Notes: generated by a model from the letters alone, not told the origin. 64,000 nucleotides of DNA from G963663315 sp963668255 (GCA_965116595.1 OZ220708.1:2604001-2668000), one strand, 5' to 3'. Positions 9,254 to 19,087 are shown, numbered from the stretch's first letter. A program made the numbers and translations.

Positions 9254-10233
9254 GACAGGTATTTGTTTACGCCATTCCCGATATGATCGAAATCTTCTTC
9301 ATATCCCACTGATCTCAATTTAGCCAGATCAGCCTCAGTATAATTTTGATACTTGCCAACGAGCGCATCCGGCATCGCAATGTAATTGATCTGGCGGGAA
9401 TCAACAGCTTCCTGGAGGTCAATAACCTTCTTGCCGTGCCGGCTCCTGTGAAAATTAATGACAGCAAGCGCCACCTGATTGAAACTCTGGGCGCGCCCGG
9501 TACCCACATTGTAAATACCATTTATATCGGGATGATTCATGAAGAACAGATTCACATCAACCACATCATCCACATAGATGAAATCCCTGAGTTGCTCCCC
9601 ATTTTGATAGCCATCCGTTCCTGCAAACAAATTGACAACCTGCTTTTCCCTGTATTGAATATTGAAATGCCAGGCAACCGAGGCCATCCGCGCCTTATGA
9701 AATTCTCCGGGGCCGTAAACGTTGAAATATCTCAGGCCAACACACTGGATTCCCGGGTTATCCGGATGACTACAGTGATGACGAATGTAGTTGTCGAATA
9801 AGAGTTTCGACCAGGCGTAGGCATTCAATGCCGATTCATTTTCCCGGATTTCTGCGAATTCTGATCCGCTTCCATAGACCGAAGCAGAGGAGGCATAGAT
9901 AAACTGCGCTTTATGTTTCCGGCAAAAATGGAAAAGCGACTTTGAGTAAGTGAAGTTATTATGCAATACATATTTGCCATCGGTTGCCATAGTATCCGAG
10001 CACGCACCCTGATGAAAAACCGTAGTAATCCTGTCAAAAGTATTACCTGACTTGACGAATTCAAGAAATTCCTGCTTATCCATGTAATCCCTGATCACCA
10101 GCTTCGAAAGGTTGGCAATCTTTTCGACATTGGACAGATTATCCACAACCATTATGTCAGTGATCCCTTTCCGGTTGAGCGCCTTGACAATATTCGAGCC
10201 AATGAAACCGGCGCCACCAGTAACAACAATCAT
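9250..10233 (-). CDS. hldD: ADP-L-glycero-D-manno-heptose 6-epimerase HldD
   Basis: The 327-residue product is an extended SDR with the NADP-binding glycine motif VTGGAGFIGSNIVKAL at residues 4-19 and the catalytic Tyr-x3-Lys as YAWSK. FHQGACSDTMATDG and LRYFNVYGPGEFHK are hallmark HldD segments. It makes the L,D-heptose donor for LPS inner core in the cytoplasm. It overlaps the heptose kinase gene upstream and the rmlA-like gene downstream by four bases each, so all three are translationally coupled. Confidence 0.95.
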   Translation of the reverse strand: MIVVTGGAGFIGSNIVKALNRKGITDIMVVDNLSNVEKIANLSKLVIRDYMDKQEFLEFVKSGNTFDRITTVFHQGACSDTMATDGKYVLHNNFTYSKSLFHFCRKHKAQFIYASSASVYGSGSEFAEIRENESALNAYAWSKLLFDNYIRHHCSHPDNPGIQCVGLRYFNVYGPGEFHKARMASVAWHFNIQYREKQVVNLFAGTDGYQNGEQLRDFIYVDDVVDVNLFFMNHPDINGIYNVGTGRAQSFNQVALAVINFHRSRHGKKVIDLQEAVDSRQINYIAMPDALVGKYQNYTEADLAKLRSVGYEEDFDHIGNGVNKYLS

Positions 10234-11195
10234 GATTGGAAGCCTTTCCTGATCTCGGATATCAGTTCTGTTCTGGTTGCCGTGGTGGTGCCGAATTTTG
10301 AAATCACAACACCGGCTGCACTATTGGCGATCTCAAGACCCACTGATTTGTCCAGGTTTGCAGCAAATACCATCGCCATGACACCAATTACTGTATCCCC
10401 TGCACCACTTACATCATATACTTCCCGACTTCGCGCAGAAATATGCAAAGGGCTTTTGTTTCTCTCAAACAAAATCATGCCCTTATCGCTCAGTGTCACC
10501 AGCAAGGCTTCCAGGTCACAATCATGAATTACACCGGCCGCCTTGTCGGACAGATCGTCTGTACTATTCACCTTCCCGGCAAAAGATTCGAATTCCGCCA
10601 GGTTTGGAGTGATCAGAGTGGCTCCATGATATTTCGAAAAATCGTTTCCTTTGGGGTCTATCAGAACCGGTTTATTCGCCTGACATGTGATTGAAATCAT
10701 TTCTTCGATGTTGGCGAGCCCTCCTTTGCCATAATCAGACAAAACAACAGCATCGTTGTTTTCCAGATGATTTCTGAAATGCGTCAGCATATCGGCAAGC
10801 ACACGCTTGCCCGGCTTGCCCTCGAAATCTGCACGCAACAGTTGTTGATTCTTCGAAACGACTCTCAACTTGACAGTGGTCTTACTGTCTGCCCCGGACT
10901 GAAATATCGCGTTGATGCCTGATTGATTCGCAAGCTCGGTAACACTTCTTCCCGCATCGTCATTACCGATAATTCCGATAAGAGTGCAACTTCCGTCCAA
11001 AGAGGTAATATTCCTTGCTACATTTCCGGCTCCACCCAGCCGCACTTCCGATTCATTGACTGTCACTATCGGCACAGGAGCCTCCGGAGAGATTCTATCG
11101 ACACCCCCCATCCAATATTGGTCAAGCATGACATCACCTGCGACCAGTACTCTGGCGGTTGCCAATTGCTCCAGGTTATTTTCCACCGATTGCAT
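10230..11195 (-). CDS. rfaE1: D-glycero-beta-D-manno-heptose-7-phosphate kinase (kinase-only HldE)
   Basis: This pfkB-type sugar kinase has 321 residues: LVAGDVMLDQYWMG at the start, RLGGAGNVARNI in the substrate lid, and the anion-hole motif DVSGAGDT near the C-terminus. It covers only the kinase half of E. coli HldE (about 477 residues); the ADP-heptose adenylyltransferase domain is absent, so that step must be encoded elsewhere. It begins inside the last codons of lapB (20-base overlap) and overlaps hldD by four, linking heptose synthesis to the LPS-assembly regulator genes. Confidence 0.92.
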   Translation of the reverse strand: MQSVENNLEQLATARVLVAGDVMLDQYWMGGVDRISPEAPVPIVTVNESEVRLGGAGNVARNITSLDGSCTLIGIIGNDDAGRSVTELANQSGINAIFQSGADSKTTVKLRVVSKNQQLLRADFEGKPGKRVLADMLTHFRNHLENNDAVVLSDYGKGGLANIEEMISITCQANKPVLIDPKGNDFSKYHGATLITPNLAEFESFAGKVNSTDDLSDKAAGVIHDCDLEALLVTLSDKGMILFERNKSPLHISARSREVYDVSGAGDTVIGVMAMVFAANLDKSVGLEIANSAAGVVISKFGTTTATRTELISEIRKGFQS

Positions 11196-12351
11196 GATAG
11201 ATCAACTGACGATGGGCGGTATCCCAGCCTTTGCAGCCAGGGCATTGCCAATGCAATGTATTACTTTGAAATCCACATTGAGTGCAATGATAATTCCTGC
11301 CTTTCTCTACGACTTCCTGCAGCAGGTTTGCCACTATCGAATAATCCTTGTCCTGTTGACTCAGGGCGTCTCTTTTTGCCCTGCCCTTCATCAGCATATA
11401 CATTCCATGAAGGCTTGGGTACTTTCTTACCAACTCAAGCAGCTTCATCTCACCTGCTTCTTCGCCTTTGTCATTGCTGGTCAGTTCCACCAGCGCCGAC
11501 AAGATTCTGGGATCCGGATTTATCTCGATTGCACTTTCAAGAAATTGTTGTAATGAATTTTTGTCCCCAAGCGCCAGATAACCATTTACAATATGCCCGA
11601 CCACTTCACCCAGGCTAAGCGGCGACCAGTATTCGACCCCACGCCAGATCGCAATGGCATTGGCATGGTTTCCCCGCATCGATGCCAGTCTGCCTGATTG
11701 AATCACCGCCCGCAGACAACGGGGGTTACGCTTAAATGCAGATTCGAGATAGATTTCAGCTTCTGAATTATTTCCTTCGCCTATCGAAATTTCAGCAAGT
11801 TCGCAGTAAAAATGTGCAATGGTTTCAGAATAATCGTGATCCGAAATCTGATCCAGGTTCTCCGCTGCATTTATTGCTTGAAGCCACTCCTTCTCCTGGT
11901 CGTAAATCTGCAACAGAAACCTGCCCGCCTGTTCCTTGTAGTCAGTCAGCAGGTGCAACTCACGAAACAGATCCTCGGCCCTGCCAAACAGGCCGGCCTT
12001 GAAATAATCCTGTGCGAGTTCGAACAATGCCATGGAACGAAGACTGTCTGCGAGGTCCGAACGGGCAACAAGGTTCTGATGAATCCGGGTAGCCTTCTCT
12101 ATTTCTCCCCGACGTCTGAAAAGATTGCCGAGGGCCATATGCATCTCGATGGTTTCATCATCAACCTCAGCCACTTCAAGAAATACTTTCAGCGCCTTGT
12201 CAGGCTGCTCATTCAACAGAAAATTCAGTCCCTTGAAATACGCATCAGGAACTTCCTGGGATTTTACGGGACTGGTCTTGTCATGGGTGGCCATCAGCCA
12301 GCCGCCAGCAGCGGCAAGAGGCAAAAGCAAGAGTAACCAGACTGGGTCCAT
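11176..12351 (-). CDS. lapB: LPS assembly protein LapB (YciM)
   Basis: The 391-residue protein has one N-terminal membrane helix (WLLLLLPLAAAGGWLM), a run of TPR-like helical repeats from about residue 35 to 330, and a C-terminal rubredoxin-type knuckle, YHCTQCGFQS with CPGCKGW. This is the exact LapB plan. In E. coli LapB brings LpxC to FtsH and so sets LPS amount. lapA lies directly upstream as usual. Unlike E. coli, the gene runs straight into heptose synthesis genes. Confidence 0.95.
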   Translation of the reverse strand: MDPVWLLLLLPLAAAGGWLMATHDKTSPVKSQEVPDAYFKGLNFLLNEQPDKALKVFLEVAEVDDETIEMHMALGNLFRRRGEIEKATRIHQNLVARSDLADSLRSMALFELAQDYFKAGLFGRAEDLFRELHLLTDYKEQAGRFLLQIYDQEKEWLQAINAAENLDQISDHDYSETIAHFYCELAEISIGEGNNSEAEIYLESAFKRNPRCLRAVIQSGRLASMRGNHANAIAIWRGVEYWSPLSLGEVVGHIVNGYLALGDKNSLQQFLESAIEINPDPRILSALVELTSNDKGEEAGEMKLLELVRKYPSLHGMYMLMKGRAKRDALSQQDKDYSIVANLLQEVVEKGRNYHCTQCGFQSNTLHWQCPGCKGWDTAHRQLIYHAIGGK

Positions 12352-12403
12352 TAGCGGATTATGATATTTTCGGGTTCTGGTCTGTTTGAGCCTTGAAGCC
12401 GTA

Positions 12404-12676
12404 TTACAGATTTGAGAGTTGCCGGCTTTTCAATTCCATCTTCAGTCTCGATGCATCACGTTTGACCTTGCGTCTGGCTTTCAGGGAAGACATCAAGCTG
12501 ACAAAATAGCCGACAACGATACCTGTGACCAGGGTAAAAAGCAGCAAAACAGTCAGGCTTACTTCTTTATGAAACGAAAAATAGTTCACCTCAACAATCC
12601 GACCATTCATATAGGTGAAGGTCAATCCGAAAAAAAGAACAATTGTAATAACAATGACATAAAGGATTTTTATCAT
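12404..12676 (-). CDS. lapA: LapA-like membrane protein (DUF1049)
   Basis: The 90-residue protein has two predicted membrane helices (about residues 3-24 and 40-62), the NGRIVEVNYF segment between them, and a basic coiled tail (SLKARRKVKRDASRLKMEL). Size, topology and place directly before lapB match LapA. It sits one base after ihfB, so it is read in the same transcript. LapA works with LapB in LPS quality control in E. coli. Confidence 0.88.
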   Translation of the reverse strand: MIKILYVIVITIVLFFGLTFTYMNGRIVEVNYFSFHKEVSLTVLLLFTLVTGIVVGYFVSLMSSLKARRKVKRDASRLKMELKSRQLSNL

Positions 12677-12677
12677 G

Positions 12678-13010
12678 TCATTTATCGAAGTGTTTCTGGT
12701 TTACCTTTTTTCGTAGTTCCAGGCCGGGCTTGAAGTGCGGCACGTATTTTTCAGGGATGTGAACCCTTTTCCCGGTTTTTGGATTCCGGCCTACTCTCGG
12801 CGGTCTGTAATGCAATGTCATACTGCCAAATCCGCGTATCTCAATTCGCTCACCATTCGACAAGGCCGAAGCCATTCGCTTGAGAATATTGTTCACTGCC
12901 AGTTCAACATCAATTTCAGGCAGCTGTCGCTGGTCAGCGGTAATATGAGCAATCAGCTTCGACTTGGTAAAAGTCGGTAGCTTGGGCGCTTTCTTGGGAT
13001 CAACAGACAC
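12678..13010 (-). CDS. ihfB: integration host factor subunit beta
   Basis: The product (110 residues) contains the HU/IHF fold: TKSKLIAHI, then IEIRGFGSMTLHYRPPR and GRNPKTGKRVHIPEK, where the Pro-containing arm intercalates in the minor groove. It lies between rpsA and lapA, the conserved place for ihfB rather than ihfA or hup. Start is GTG 13010; it adds a lysine/proline-rich N-terminal stretch of about 14 residues before the usual first helix. No closer ATG exists in frame. Confidence 0.93.
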   Translation of the reverse strand: MSVDPKKAPKLPTFTKSKLIAHITADQRQLPEIDVELAVNNILKRMASALSNGERIEIRGFGSMTLHYRPPRVGRNPKTGKRVHIPEKYVPHFKPGLELRKKVNQKHFDK

Positions 13011-13031
13011 AACTAAAGTAACAGGAAAATT

Positions 13032-14708
13032 TCAGAGAGATTGTTTTTCCAACTGTTCTTTCAATTTATCACCAAGTGTTGCACCGATGACATTCGACCC
13101 TCTCGAATACTCCTGGGTCACTTCATCTTCCAGTTCAAGTTCCCGCACCTTGATAGATAAGGAAAGCTTACGGTCTTTCCTTTCGATACTGGTAATCTTG
13201 GCTTCAATTTTCTCTCCTTCTTTCAATACTGTACGTGCATCTTCTACACGATCACGTGAAATATCAGAAGCCCGTAGATAACCCTCTACGCTACGCGCAA
13301 GTTCAACCACAGCCCCTTTCATTGATACATCCTTGACTATACCCGTTACCGTACTTCCTTTTCCGTTTTCGTTGACGAAGGCGGAAAACGGATCTTCGGT
13401 CGCCTGTTTGAGACCCAGAGAGATTCGTTCACGTTCTGCATCGACCGCAAGCACGACAACGGTCAATTCATCTCCTTTCTTGTATCTGGTAACCACTTCC
13501 TCGCCAGGCTCATCCCAGGATAGATCAGAAAGATGCACCAGACCGTCAATACCCCCTTCGACGCCAATGAATACCCCGAAGTCAGTAATTGAACGGATAT
13601 TACCGACAAGAGAGTCTCCCTTCTTGTAGGTTGCTGCAAACTCCTGCCAGGGGTTTGCGGCGCATTGCTTCATTCCAAGCGAAATACGGCGTCGTCCCGG
13701 GTCGATGTCCAGGATCATCACTTCACATTCATCGCCCACATGACAAACCTTCCCGGGATGAATATTCTTGTTCGTCCAATCCATCTCGGATAAATGAACC
13801 AACCCCTCTACACCTTCTTCCAGTTCGACGAAAGCGCCATAGTCAGTCAAATTGGTCACCTTGCCGAATATACGGGTATTCACCGGGTAGCGGCGCACCA
13901 GGCCCAACCAGGGATCTTCGCCCAGTTGCTTGAGTCCGAGTGAAACCCGACTTTGTTCCTTGTCGAATTTAAGTACCCTCGTTTCAATCTCATCGCCAAC
14001 CGTCAGTACTTCTGATGGATGCTTCACACGCTTCCACGCCAGGTCCGTGATATGCAGCAATCCATCCAACCCTCCGAGATTGACGAATGCGCCATAGTCA
14101 GTCAGATTCTTGACGACACCCTTGACTATTTGCCCTACTTCCAGTGTGTCAAGCAGTTTCGCTCTTTCCTCATTAAGTTCATTTTCCACAATAGCGCGTC
14201 GGGATACGACGATATTATTGCGGGGCTGATCCAACTTGATAATCTTGAAATCCAGTTCCTTGCCTCTGATGTAATCCGCGTCCTTGACCTGCCTGACATC
14301 AACCAGGGAACCGGGTAAGAACGCACGCAACCCTTCGACATCCGCCGTGAATCCACCCTTGACTTTTTCAGTAATGCTGCCACTGATGACTTCGCCATTT
14401 TCGTAGGCTTTAGTCAGTCCGGCCCAGGCTCGGGCACGCATCGCTTTTTCACGCGACATTCTGGTATTGCCGGTTCCATCTTCTACGGATTCAAGAGCAA
14501 CTTCGACCTGGTCGCCGATTTTTACGGTCATTTCGCCTGCCGAATTTTTAAATTCCGATGCCTTGATCTTTGCATCGGACTTCAATCCGGCGCTGACAAT
14601 TACGTAATCGCTGTTTGCTTCAACTACATCTCCAATAATCAGTTCACCAGGGTTCATGACGACACTGGCCATACTCTCTTCCAACAAAGTCGCAAAATTT
14701 TCAGTCAT
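13032..14708 (-). CDS. rpsA: 30S ribosomal protein S1
   Basis: With 558 residues it has the six-S1-domain gammaproteobacterial form. Repeated units such as LTDYGAFVNLGGLDGLLHI and ITDFGVFIGVEGGIDGLVHL are easy to see at about 90-residue spacing. It binds mRNA and helps initiation on the 30S subunit. Upstream is a 222-base AT-rich leader after cmk; ihfB follows by 21 bases. The gene order cmk-rpsA-ihfB is conserved across the class. Confidence 0.97.
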   Translation of the reverse strand: MTENFATLLEESMASVVMNPGELIIGDVVEANSDYVIVSAGLKSDAKIKASEFKNSAGEMTVKIGDQVEVALESVEDGTGNTRMSREKAMRARAWAGLTKAYENGEVISGSITEKVKGGFTADVEGLRAFLPGSLVDVRQVKDADYIRGKELDFKIIKLDQPRNNIVVSRRAIVENELNEERAKLLDTLEVGQIVKGVVKNLTDYGAFVNLGGLDGLLHITDLAWKRVKHPSEVLTVGDEIETRVLKFDKEQSRVSLGLKQLGEDPWLGLVRRYPVNTRIFGKVTNLTDYGAFVELEEGVEGLVHLSEMDWTNKNIHPGKVCHVGDECEVMILDIDPGRRRISLGMKQCAANPWQEFAATYKKGDSLVGNIRSITDFGVFIGVEGGIDGLVHLSDLSWDEPGEEVVTRYKKGDELTVVVLAVDAERERISLGLKQATEDPFSAFVNENGKGSTVTGIVKDVSMKGAVVELARSVEGYLRASDISRDRVEDARTVLKEGEKIEAKITSIERKDRKLSLSIKVRELELEDEVTQEYSRGSNVIGATLGDKLKEQLEKQSL

Positions 14709-14930
14709 AATAATTAAGTTGATTCCCGTATCCGTCTCTTTCCATCAACCCCGGCCGCAACGAGACGACCTGTTCCAGGCGTTCGACATGGAAAAAGGGG
14801 GAAGCCAGAGATGAAAACGGAACCTTTAGATAGTGTGGATAAAATTAATATTAAAATAATCCGGAAAACTCAGATTATTCACGATATTCAACAACGTAAA
14901 TTGATGAATTACTTGGTGTAGTGGGTAATT
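14709..14930 (-). promoter_or_regulatory. cmk-rpsA intergenic leader
   Basis: This gap of 222 bases is the longest in the supraoperon. The half next to cmk is AT-rich (a run with TTTTAATATTAATTTTATCC on the minus strand), suiting a promoter. The half next to rpsA holds short hairpins, for example CCTG-GAA-CAGG. In E. coli S1 represses its own mRNA through leader structure, so an equivalent is plausible. I cannot place a start site with confidence. Confidence 0.3.
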
Positions 14931-15647
14931 TTACAGTATAGACGCCAAATTACCAACACCAGCCATAACTCTGGATACCACTTCGTGAATTTCCAAATCA
15001 GTTGTATCCACCAGCAAAGCATCATCTGCCGGTCTCAATGGAGATATTGCACGGTTTACATCACGGGCATCCCGCTCCGATATATCTTCGATGAGTTTTT
15101 GCAGATTAACATCAAAACCCTTGTCTCCCAACTGCTTGAAACGTCTTTGCGCCCTCACCTCGACACTGGCTGTAAGATAGAATTTGCAGGTTGCCCAGGG
15201 AAACACCACAGTTCCCATATCTCTTCCATCCGCAACCAGACCCGGGGGCCGTGCCTGACTTCTTTGCCAGTTCAACAAAGTTTCCCTCACTTCAGGAATA
15301 GTCGCCAGCAATGAAGCGCGCTTCCCCGCCTCTTCAGTTCGAATCGCATCGCCTGCTTCCTCACCACCAATCCAGACAATGCCGCCCCTGAACTCAATAT
15401 CGAGATTTTCAGCAAGCGCAACCAGTCGAGGCACATCTTCGGTACTGATACGATTTTTATGCGCCAGGTAGCCGATTGCCCGATAAGTGGCGCCACTTTC
15501 CAGATAGTTCCAGCCAAATTGACTGGCAACAGCCTGTGAAACCGTACCCTTGCCCGACCCGCTCGGACCATCTATGGTGATAACGTGAATCAGCCTGGAA
15601 TTTTCAATCCGGTCCTGGACGGATGAGCCCTTATCAGAAAACGACAA
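14931..15647 (-). CDS. cmk: cytidylate kinase
   Basis: This 238-residue enzyme phosphorylates CMP and dCMP. The P-loop is IDGPSGSGKGTVSQ at residues 25-38, followed by YLESGATYRA (usually LDSGALYR) and the VADGRDMGTVVFP segment. The C-terminal SERDARDVNRAISPL matches the CMP-binding insert. It has an N-terminal extension of about 18 residues compared with E. coli Cmk; a shorter start is possible. It overlaps aroA by 14 bases. Confidence 0.94.
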   Translation of the reverse strand: MSFSDKGSSVQDRIENSRLIHVITIDGPSGSGKGTVSQAVASQFGWNYLESGATYRAIGYLAHKNRISTEDVPRLVALAENLDIEFRGGIVWIGGEEAGDAIRTEEAGKRASLLATIPEVRETLLNWQRSQARPPGLVADGRDMGTVVFPWATCKFYLTASVEVRAQRRFKQLGDKGFDVNLQKLIEDISERDARDVNRAISPLRPADDALLVDTTDLEIHEVVSRVMAGVGNLASIL

Positions 15648-16956
15648 TGTTTACTCCTGTTTGTTGGGCAATTTGATAAAATTCCGGGAAAGAGGTCGCG
15701 ACATTCTCACAGTTTGAAACAACCACCGGCTCTTTTGCTACAGTTCCGGCGATTGCAAATGCCATCGCAATACGATGATCTCCAAAGCTGTTCACTTCGC
15801 CGCCCTGAAAATTTCCACCTGTAATCGTCATCCCGTCAGGATGTTCAATAACCTCTATACCCAATGCTGACAAACCCTGAACGATACTATGGATACGGTC
15901 GCTTTCCTTGACTCTCAACTCTTCAGCATTTGATATCCTGGTTTTGCTCCCGCTCCCGGCACAGGCCGCAGCGACTGCAATTACCGGAATTTCGTCGATC
16001 GACAATGCAATTTCGTCTCCACTGATTTCGACGCCTTCCAGGTCTGAACTTTTCACGCGAATATCAGCCACTGATTCACCGCTGATTTCACATTGATTCT
16101 CCAATTCAATCCGTCCACCCATTCTTGTCAGTATTTTCAGCACCCCGTTTCTGCTCGGATTGATTCCGGTCTTCTTCAAAAGCAATTCGCTTTCGGCTGT
16201 GATCAATCCTGCAAGAATAAAAAACGCGGCAGATGAAAGATCAGCAGGGACACTTACGGTGCAGCCCTGCAATTGCCCACTCCCATACAGGATAATTTTA
16301 TTGTCAACGGATTGAATCGGGTAACCAAACCCTTGCAGCATTCTTTCAGTATGATCCCGTGTCGGGGAATTTTCGATTACTGTCGTCCGCCCGTCAGCGT
16401 ATAACCCCGCAAGCAGAATCGCTGATTTCACTTGTGCAGAGGCCATCGGCGGCGTGTATTCGATTGCATGCAATCTCCCCGCCGGGTTGATTTTCAACGG
16501 TGGTTTGCCTTCATTCGAATCAATTTGTGCTCCCATCATTTTCAGCGGCGTGATAATCCTCCCCATCGGACGATTGCATAGATACTCATCACCTGTCATC
16601 ACGGATGTCCACGGCTGTGCACTGAGGAGACCGCCCAGCAGTCGAAATGCAGTGCCTGAATTCCCCATGTCCAGTGCCTCACGGGGCTTTTCCAGACCGT
16701 GCAAACCGACTCCTTCGATGACATAGTTGCAGTCTGCAGGGTCTTCGCTGTCACGTGAAATCGACACGCCCATTTTTCTGAACGCACTGATCGTCGCCAG
16801 CACATCCTCGCCTTCAAGAATATCTCTTACCGTTGTCGTGCCATTGGCGATGGCCCCCAAAATAATTGAGCGATGAGAAATGGATTTATCTCCTGCGACC
16901 TGAATCTCGCCTTGCAGACCCGGGGTCGGGGTAATCCGGAAATTCATGAATGTCAA
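15634..16956 (-). CDS. aroA: 3-phosphoshikimate 1-carboxyvinyltransferase (EPSP synthase)
   Basis: The 440-residue product has the paired family signatures GDKSISHRSIILGAIANG near residue 22 and MGNSGTAFRLLGGLL near 100, plus RVKESDRI near 350 and DHRIAMAFAIAG near 395. It condenses shikimate-3-phosphate with PEP. Motif choice (LLGGLLSAQ) resembles the class II-like enzymes found in some non-enteric bacteria, but I cannot assign glyphosate response from this. It lies between tyrA and cmk, as usual for the supraoperon. Confidence 0.95.
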   Translation of the reverse strand: MTFMNFRITPTPGLQGEIQVAGDKSISHRSIILGAIANGTTTVRDILEGEDVLATISAFRKMGVSISRDSEDPADCNYVIEGVGLHGLEKPREALDMGNSGTAFRLLGGLLSAQPWTSVMTGDEYLCNRPMGRIITPLKMMGAQIDSNEGKPPLKINPAGRLHAIEYTPPMASAQVKSAILLAGLYADGRTTVIENSPTRDHTERMLQGFGYPIQSVDNKIILYGSGQLQGCTVSVPADLSSAAFFILAGLITAESELLLKKTGINPSRNGVLKILTRMGGRIELENQCEISGESVADIRVKSSDLEGVEISGDEIALSIDEIPVIAVAAACAGSGSKTRISNAEELRVKESDRIHSIVQGLSALGIEVIEHPDGMTITGGNFQGGEVNSFGDHRIAMAFAIAGTVAKEPVVVSNCENVATSFPEFYQIAQQTGVNIVVF

Positions 16957-17040
16957 CTTACAAATATGTCTATGGCAACGACTGCCTTGTATTACATCAA
17001 CGGCATCAGATGATCGCGGCTGTCAAATCGGAAAAATGAA

Positions 17041-17934
17041 TCAGGCCTGCTTTCTTTTCTCCGAAATCAGGTATCTGGCCTGTCTGGCTGAAGTAAACAG
17101 ATCTTTAATTCCCTTTTCATCCATGTTTCGGATCATGCAGGCGACTTCTTCCAGCTTTTCCTGATATTCGTAAATATGTTTTGTCAGGCAGTCACTATTC
17201 ATCAGAGATATGTCACGCCACATTTCCGGATCACTTGAAGCCAGCCGGGTAAAATCATAAAAACCGCCTGCCGTCATTTCATAACAACTGCGTCGATCCG
17301 GCGAAGTAGAAAGAAAATCCATCATCACGTAGGCCAGTATGTGCGGGAGATGGCTGGTAACAGACAACACTCGATCATGATCTTCGACTTGCATTAATTT
17401 CACGCATGCGCCGGTGGATTCCCACATTTTCTGTACCAGATCGAGCGCATCAGGATTGGTTTCGGGCAACGGAGTCAGTATCACCTTGTGATTGTCGAAG
17501 AGTTCTCCGGAAGCGGCATCAATTCCTGATTTTTCCTTCCCGGCGATAGGATGACCTGGCACAAACTGGCGGAAATGATCACCTAACTCCTGTTTGCCTG
17601 TTTGAACTATACCGTATTTGACGCTCCCCACATCGGTAAGAATCTTTTCCTCCGACAGGGCAGGAGCAATCATCCTGATCAGATCCGCGATTGTATTGAC
17701 GGGTGTCGCCAGCACAATCAAATCTGCATCTCTGGCAGCCTGGAGCGGATCGGTCTGTATTTCATCAATCACACCTGAGCCCTGTGCTTTTTGCAGATTC
17801 ACAATAGATCGACCAACACCGATGATGTGACTCGTGACCCCCGTTCTTTTCAACGATATCGCCAGCGACCCGCCAATCAGTCCTACCCCGAAAACAGCGA
17901 CACGGGGTATCTTCAAAATAGCAGAATTTTTCAA
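17041..17934 (-). CDS. tyrA: prephenate/arogenate dehydrogenase
   Basis: This protein has 297 residues with a Rossmann motif VAVFGVGLIGGSLAISLKR at 12-30, then DVGSVKYGIV and FVPGHPIAGKEKSG, which holds the catalytic histidine. The C-terminal helical domain (TSHLPHILAYVMMDFL) is typical. It is monofunctional: no chorismate mutase domain, unlike enteric TyrA. It follows pheA by 32 bases in a tyrosine/phenylalanine segment. hisC, often placed between the two genes, is absent. Confidence 0.93.
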   Translation of the reverse strand: MKNSAILKIPRVAVFGVGLIGGSLAISLKRTGVTSHIIGVGRSIVNLQKAQGSGVIDEIQTDPLQAARDADLIVLATPVNTIADLIRMIAPALSEEKILTDVGSVKYGIVQTGKQELGDHFRQFVPGHPIAGKEKSGIDAASGELFDNHKVILTPLPETNPDALDLVQKMWESTGACVKLMQVEDHDRVLSVTSHLPHILAYVMMDFLSTSPDRRSCYEMTAGGFYDFTRLASSDPEMWRDISLMNSDCLTKHIYEYQEKLEEVACMIRNMDEKGIKDLFTSARQARYLISEKRKQA

Positions 17935-17966
17935 GGCAGACAGGTGGTTGGTTATGGATGTGCGAC

Positions 17967-19052
17967 TTAACTCGATGCAGGATATGAACCGAGATTTTTA
18001 TAAAGACCCGCTTCGGATTTTATCTGACTCAATGCCCTGTTGACATGTTCTTCGTCCTGATGTCCGGCGATATCGACGAAAAAAACATACTCCCAAGCAC
18101 TTATCCTGGATGGCCGTGACTCGATTTTCGTCATGTCGATCTGCGCATTCAGCAATGGTTGCAGCAAATGTATCAACGCGCCTGGTCGACTGCGGCACGA
18201 TAACAATAAACTGGTTTTATCATTTCCGCTTGGCGGCGTTTCACGATTGGACAGAACCAGAAAGCGGGTGGCATTATCCGACTCATCCTCAATATGTTCG
18301 GCCAGTACATTCAAATCATAACGATTTGCCGCCATTTCTCCGGCAATCGCCGCAGCACCGCTTTCAGCCGAAGCCCGTATCGCTGCATCGGCATTGCTGC
18401 TGACAGGAATACGGCTTGCGGTCGGGTGGTGAGTATCTATCCAGCGTTTGCATTGACCCAGGGACTGGGTGTGCGCGTAAATCGTTTTGATAGCGGAAAG
18501 ATCGTTTTCACGGCTCATCAGATTATGATTGATTTCGAAATTGATCTCTCCACAAATGGTAAGGGAAGTGGTGACCAGGCGATCCAGAGTACCGGTGACT
18601 CCGCCTTCGGTTGAGTTTTCAACCGGTATTACTGAAAAATCAGTATGTTCGTTTTCTGTTGACTTGAAGATTTCATCGATTATCGGGAAATCCACGATAT
18701 CAATGCCGCTGCCGAAATGCTGCCTTGCCGCAGCTTCACTATAAGTGCCCAAAGGGCCGAGTACGGAGACAGACAACGCCGCCTCGGTACTGCGGCTGAT
18801 CGACATGATTTCCCGAAACAGGGTTTCCAGCGCACTGTTCTCCAGCAGGCCCGAATTCAGCTTTTTCAATCGGCTGAGCACCTGTGCTTCTCTTTCAGGC
18901 CGGTAAAACGCAGGTACATCCAGACTGGCCTTGATCTGTGCTACTGTTTTTGCCGCAATCAGTCGATCATTTATCAAGCGCAGAATTTTTTCGTCGATGG
19001 TATCAATCTGATCACGTACAGCTTTCAGGTTTTTATCAGTTTCCATGGACAC
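17967..19052 (-). CDS. pheA: bifunctional chorismate mutase/prephenate dehydratase (P-protein)
   Basis: The 361 residues divide into an AroQ chorismate mutase domain (about 1-90, IDTIDEKILRLINDRL), a prephenate dehydratase domain (about 95-270, LGPLGTYSEAAARQHFG and the NATRFLVLS motif), and a C-terminal ACT domain (about 280-361, ESRPSRISAWEYVFFVDI) that senses phenylalanine. It lies 35 bases after gyrA; serC, which usually separates gyrA and pheA in this supraoperon, is missing. Confidence 0.95.
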   Translation of the reverse strand: MSMETDKNLKAVRDQIDTIDEKILRLINDRLIAAKTVAQIKASLDVPAFYRPEREAQVLSRLKKLNSGLLENSALETLFREIMSISRSTEAALSVSVLGPLGTYSEAAARQHFGSGIDIVDFPIIDEIFKSTENEHTDFSVIPVENSTEGGVTGTLDRLVTTSLTICGEINFEINHNLMSRENDLSAIKTIYAHTQSLGQCKRWIDTHHPTASRIPVSSNADAAIRASAESGAAAIAGEMAANRYDLNVLAEHIEDESDNATRFLVLSNRETPPSGNDKTSLLLSCRSRPGALIHLLQPLLNAQIDMTKIESRPSRISAWEYVFFVDIAGHQDEEHVNRALSQIKSEAGLYKNLGSYPASS

Positions 19053-19087
19053 GATACAATTTGACTGGCGTTATCGGTTGGATCGAT

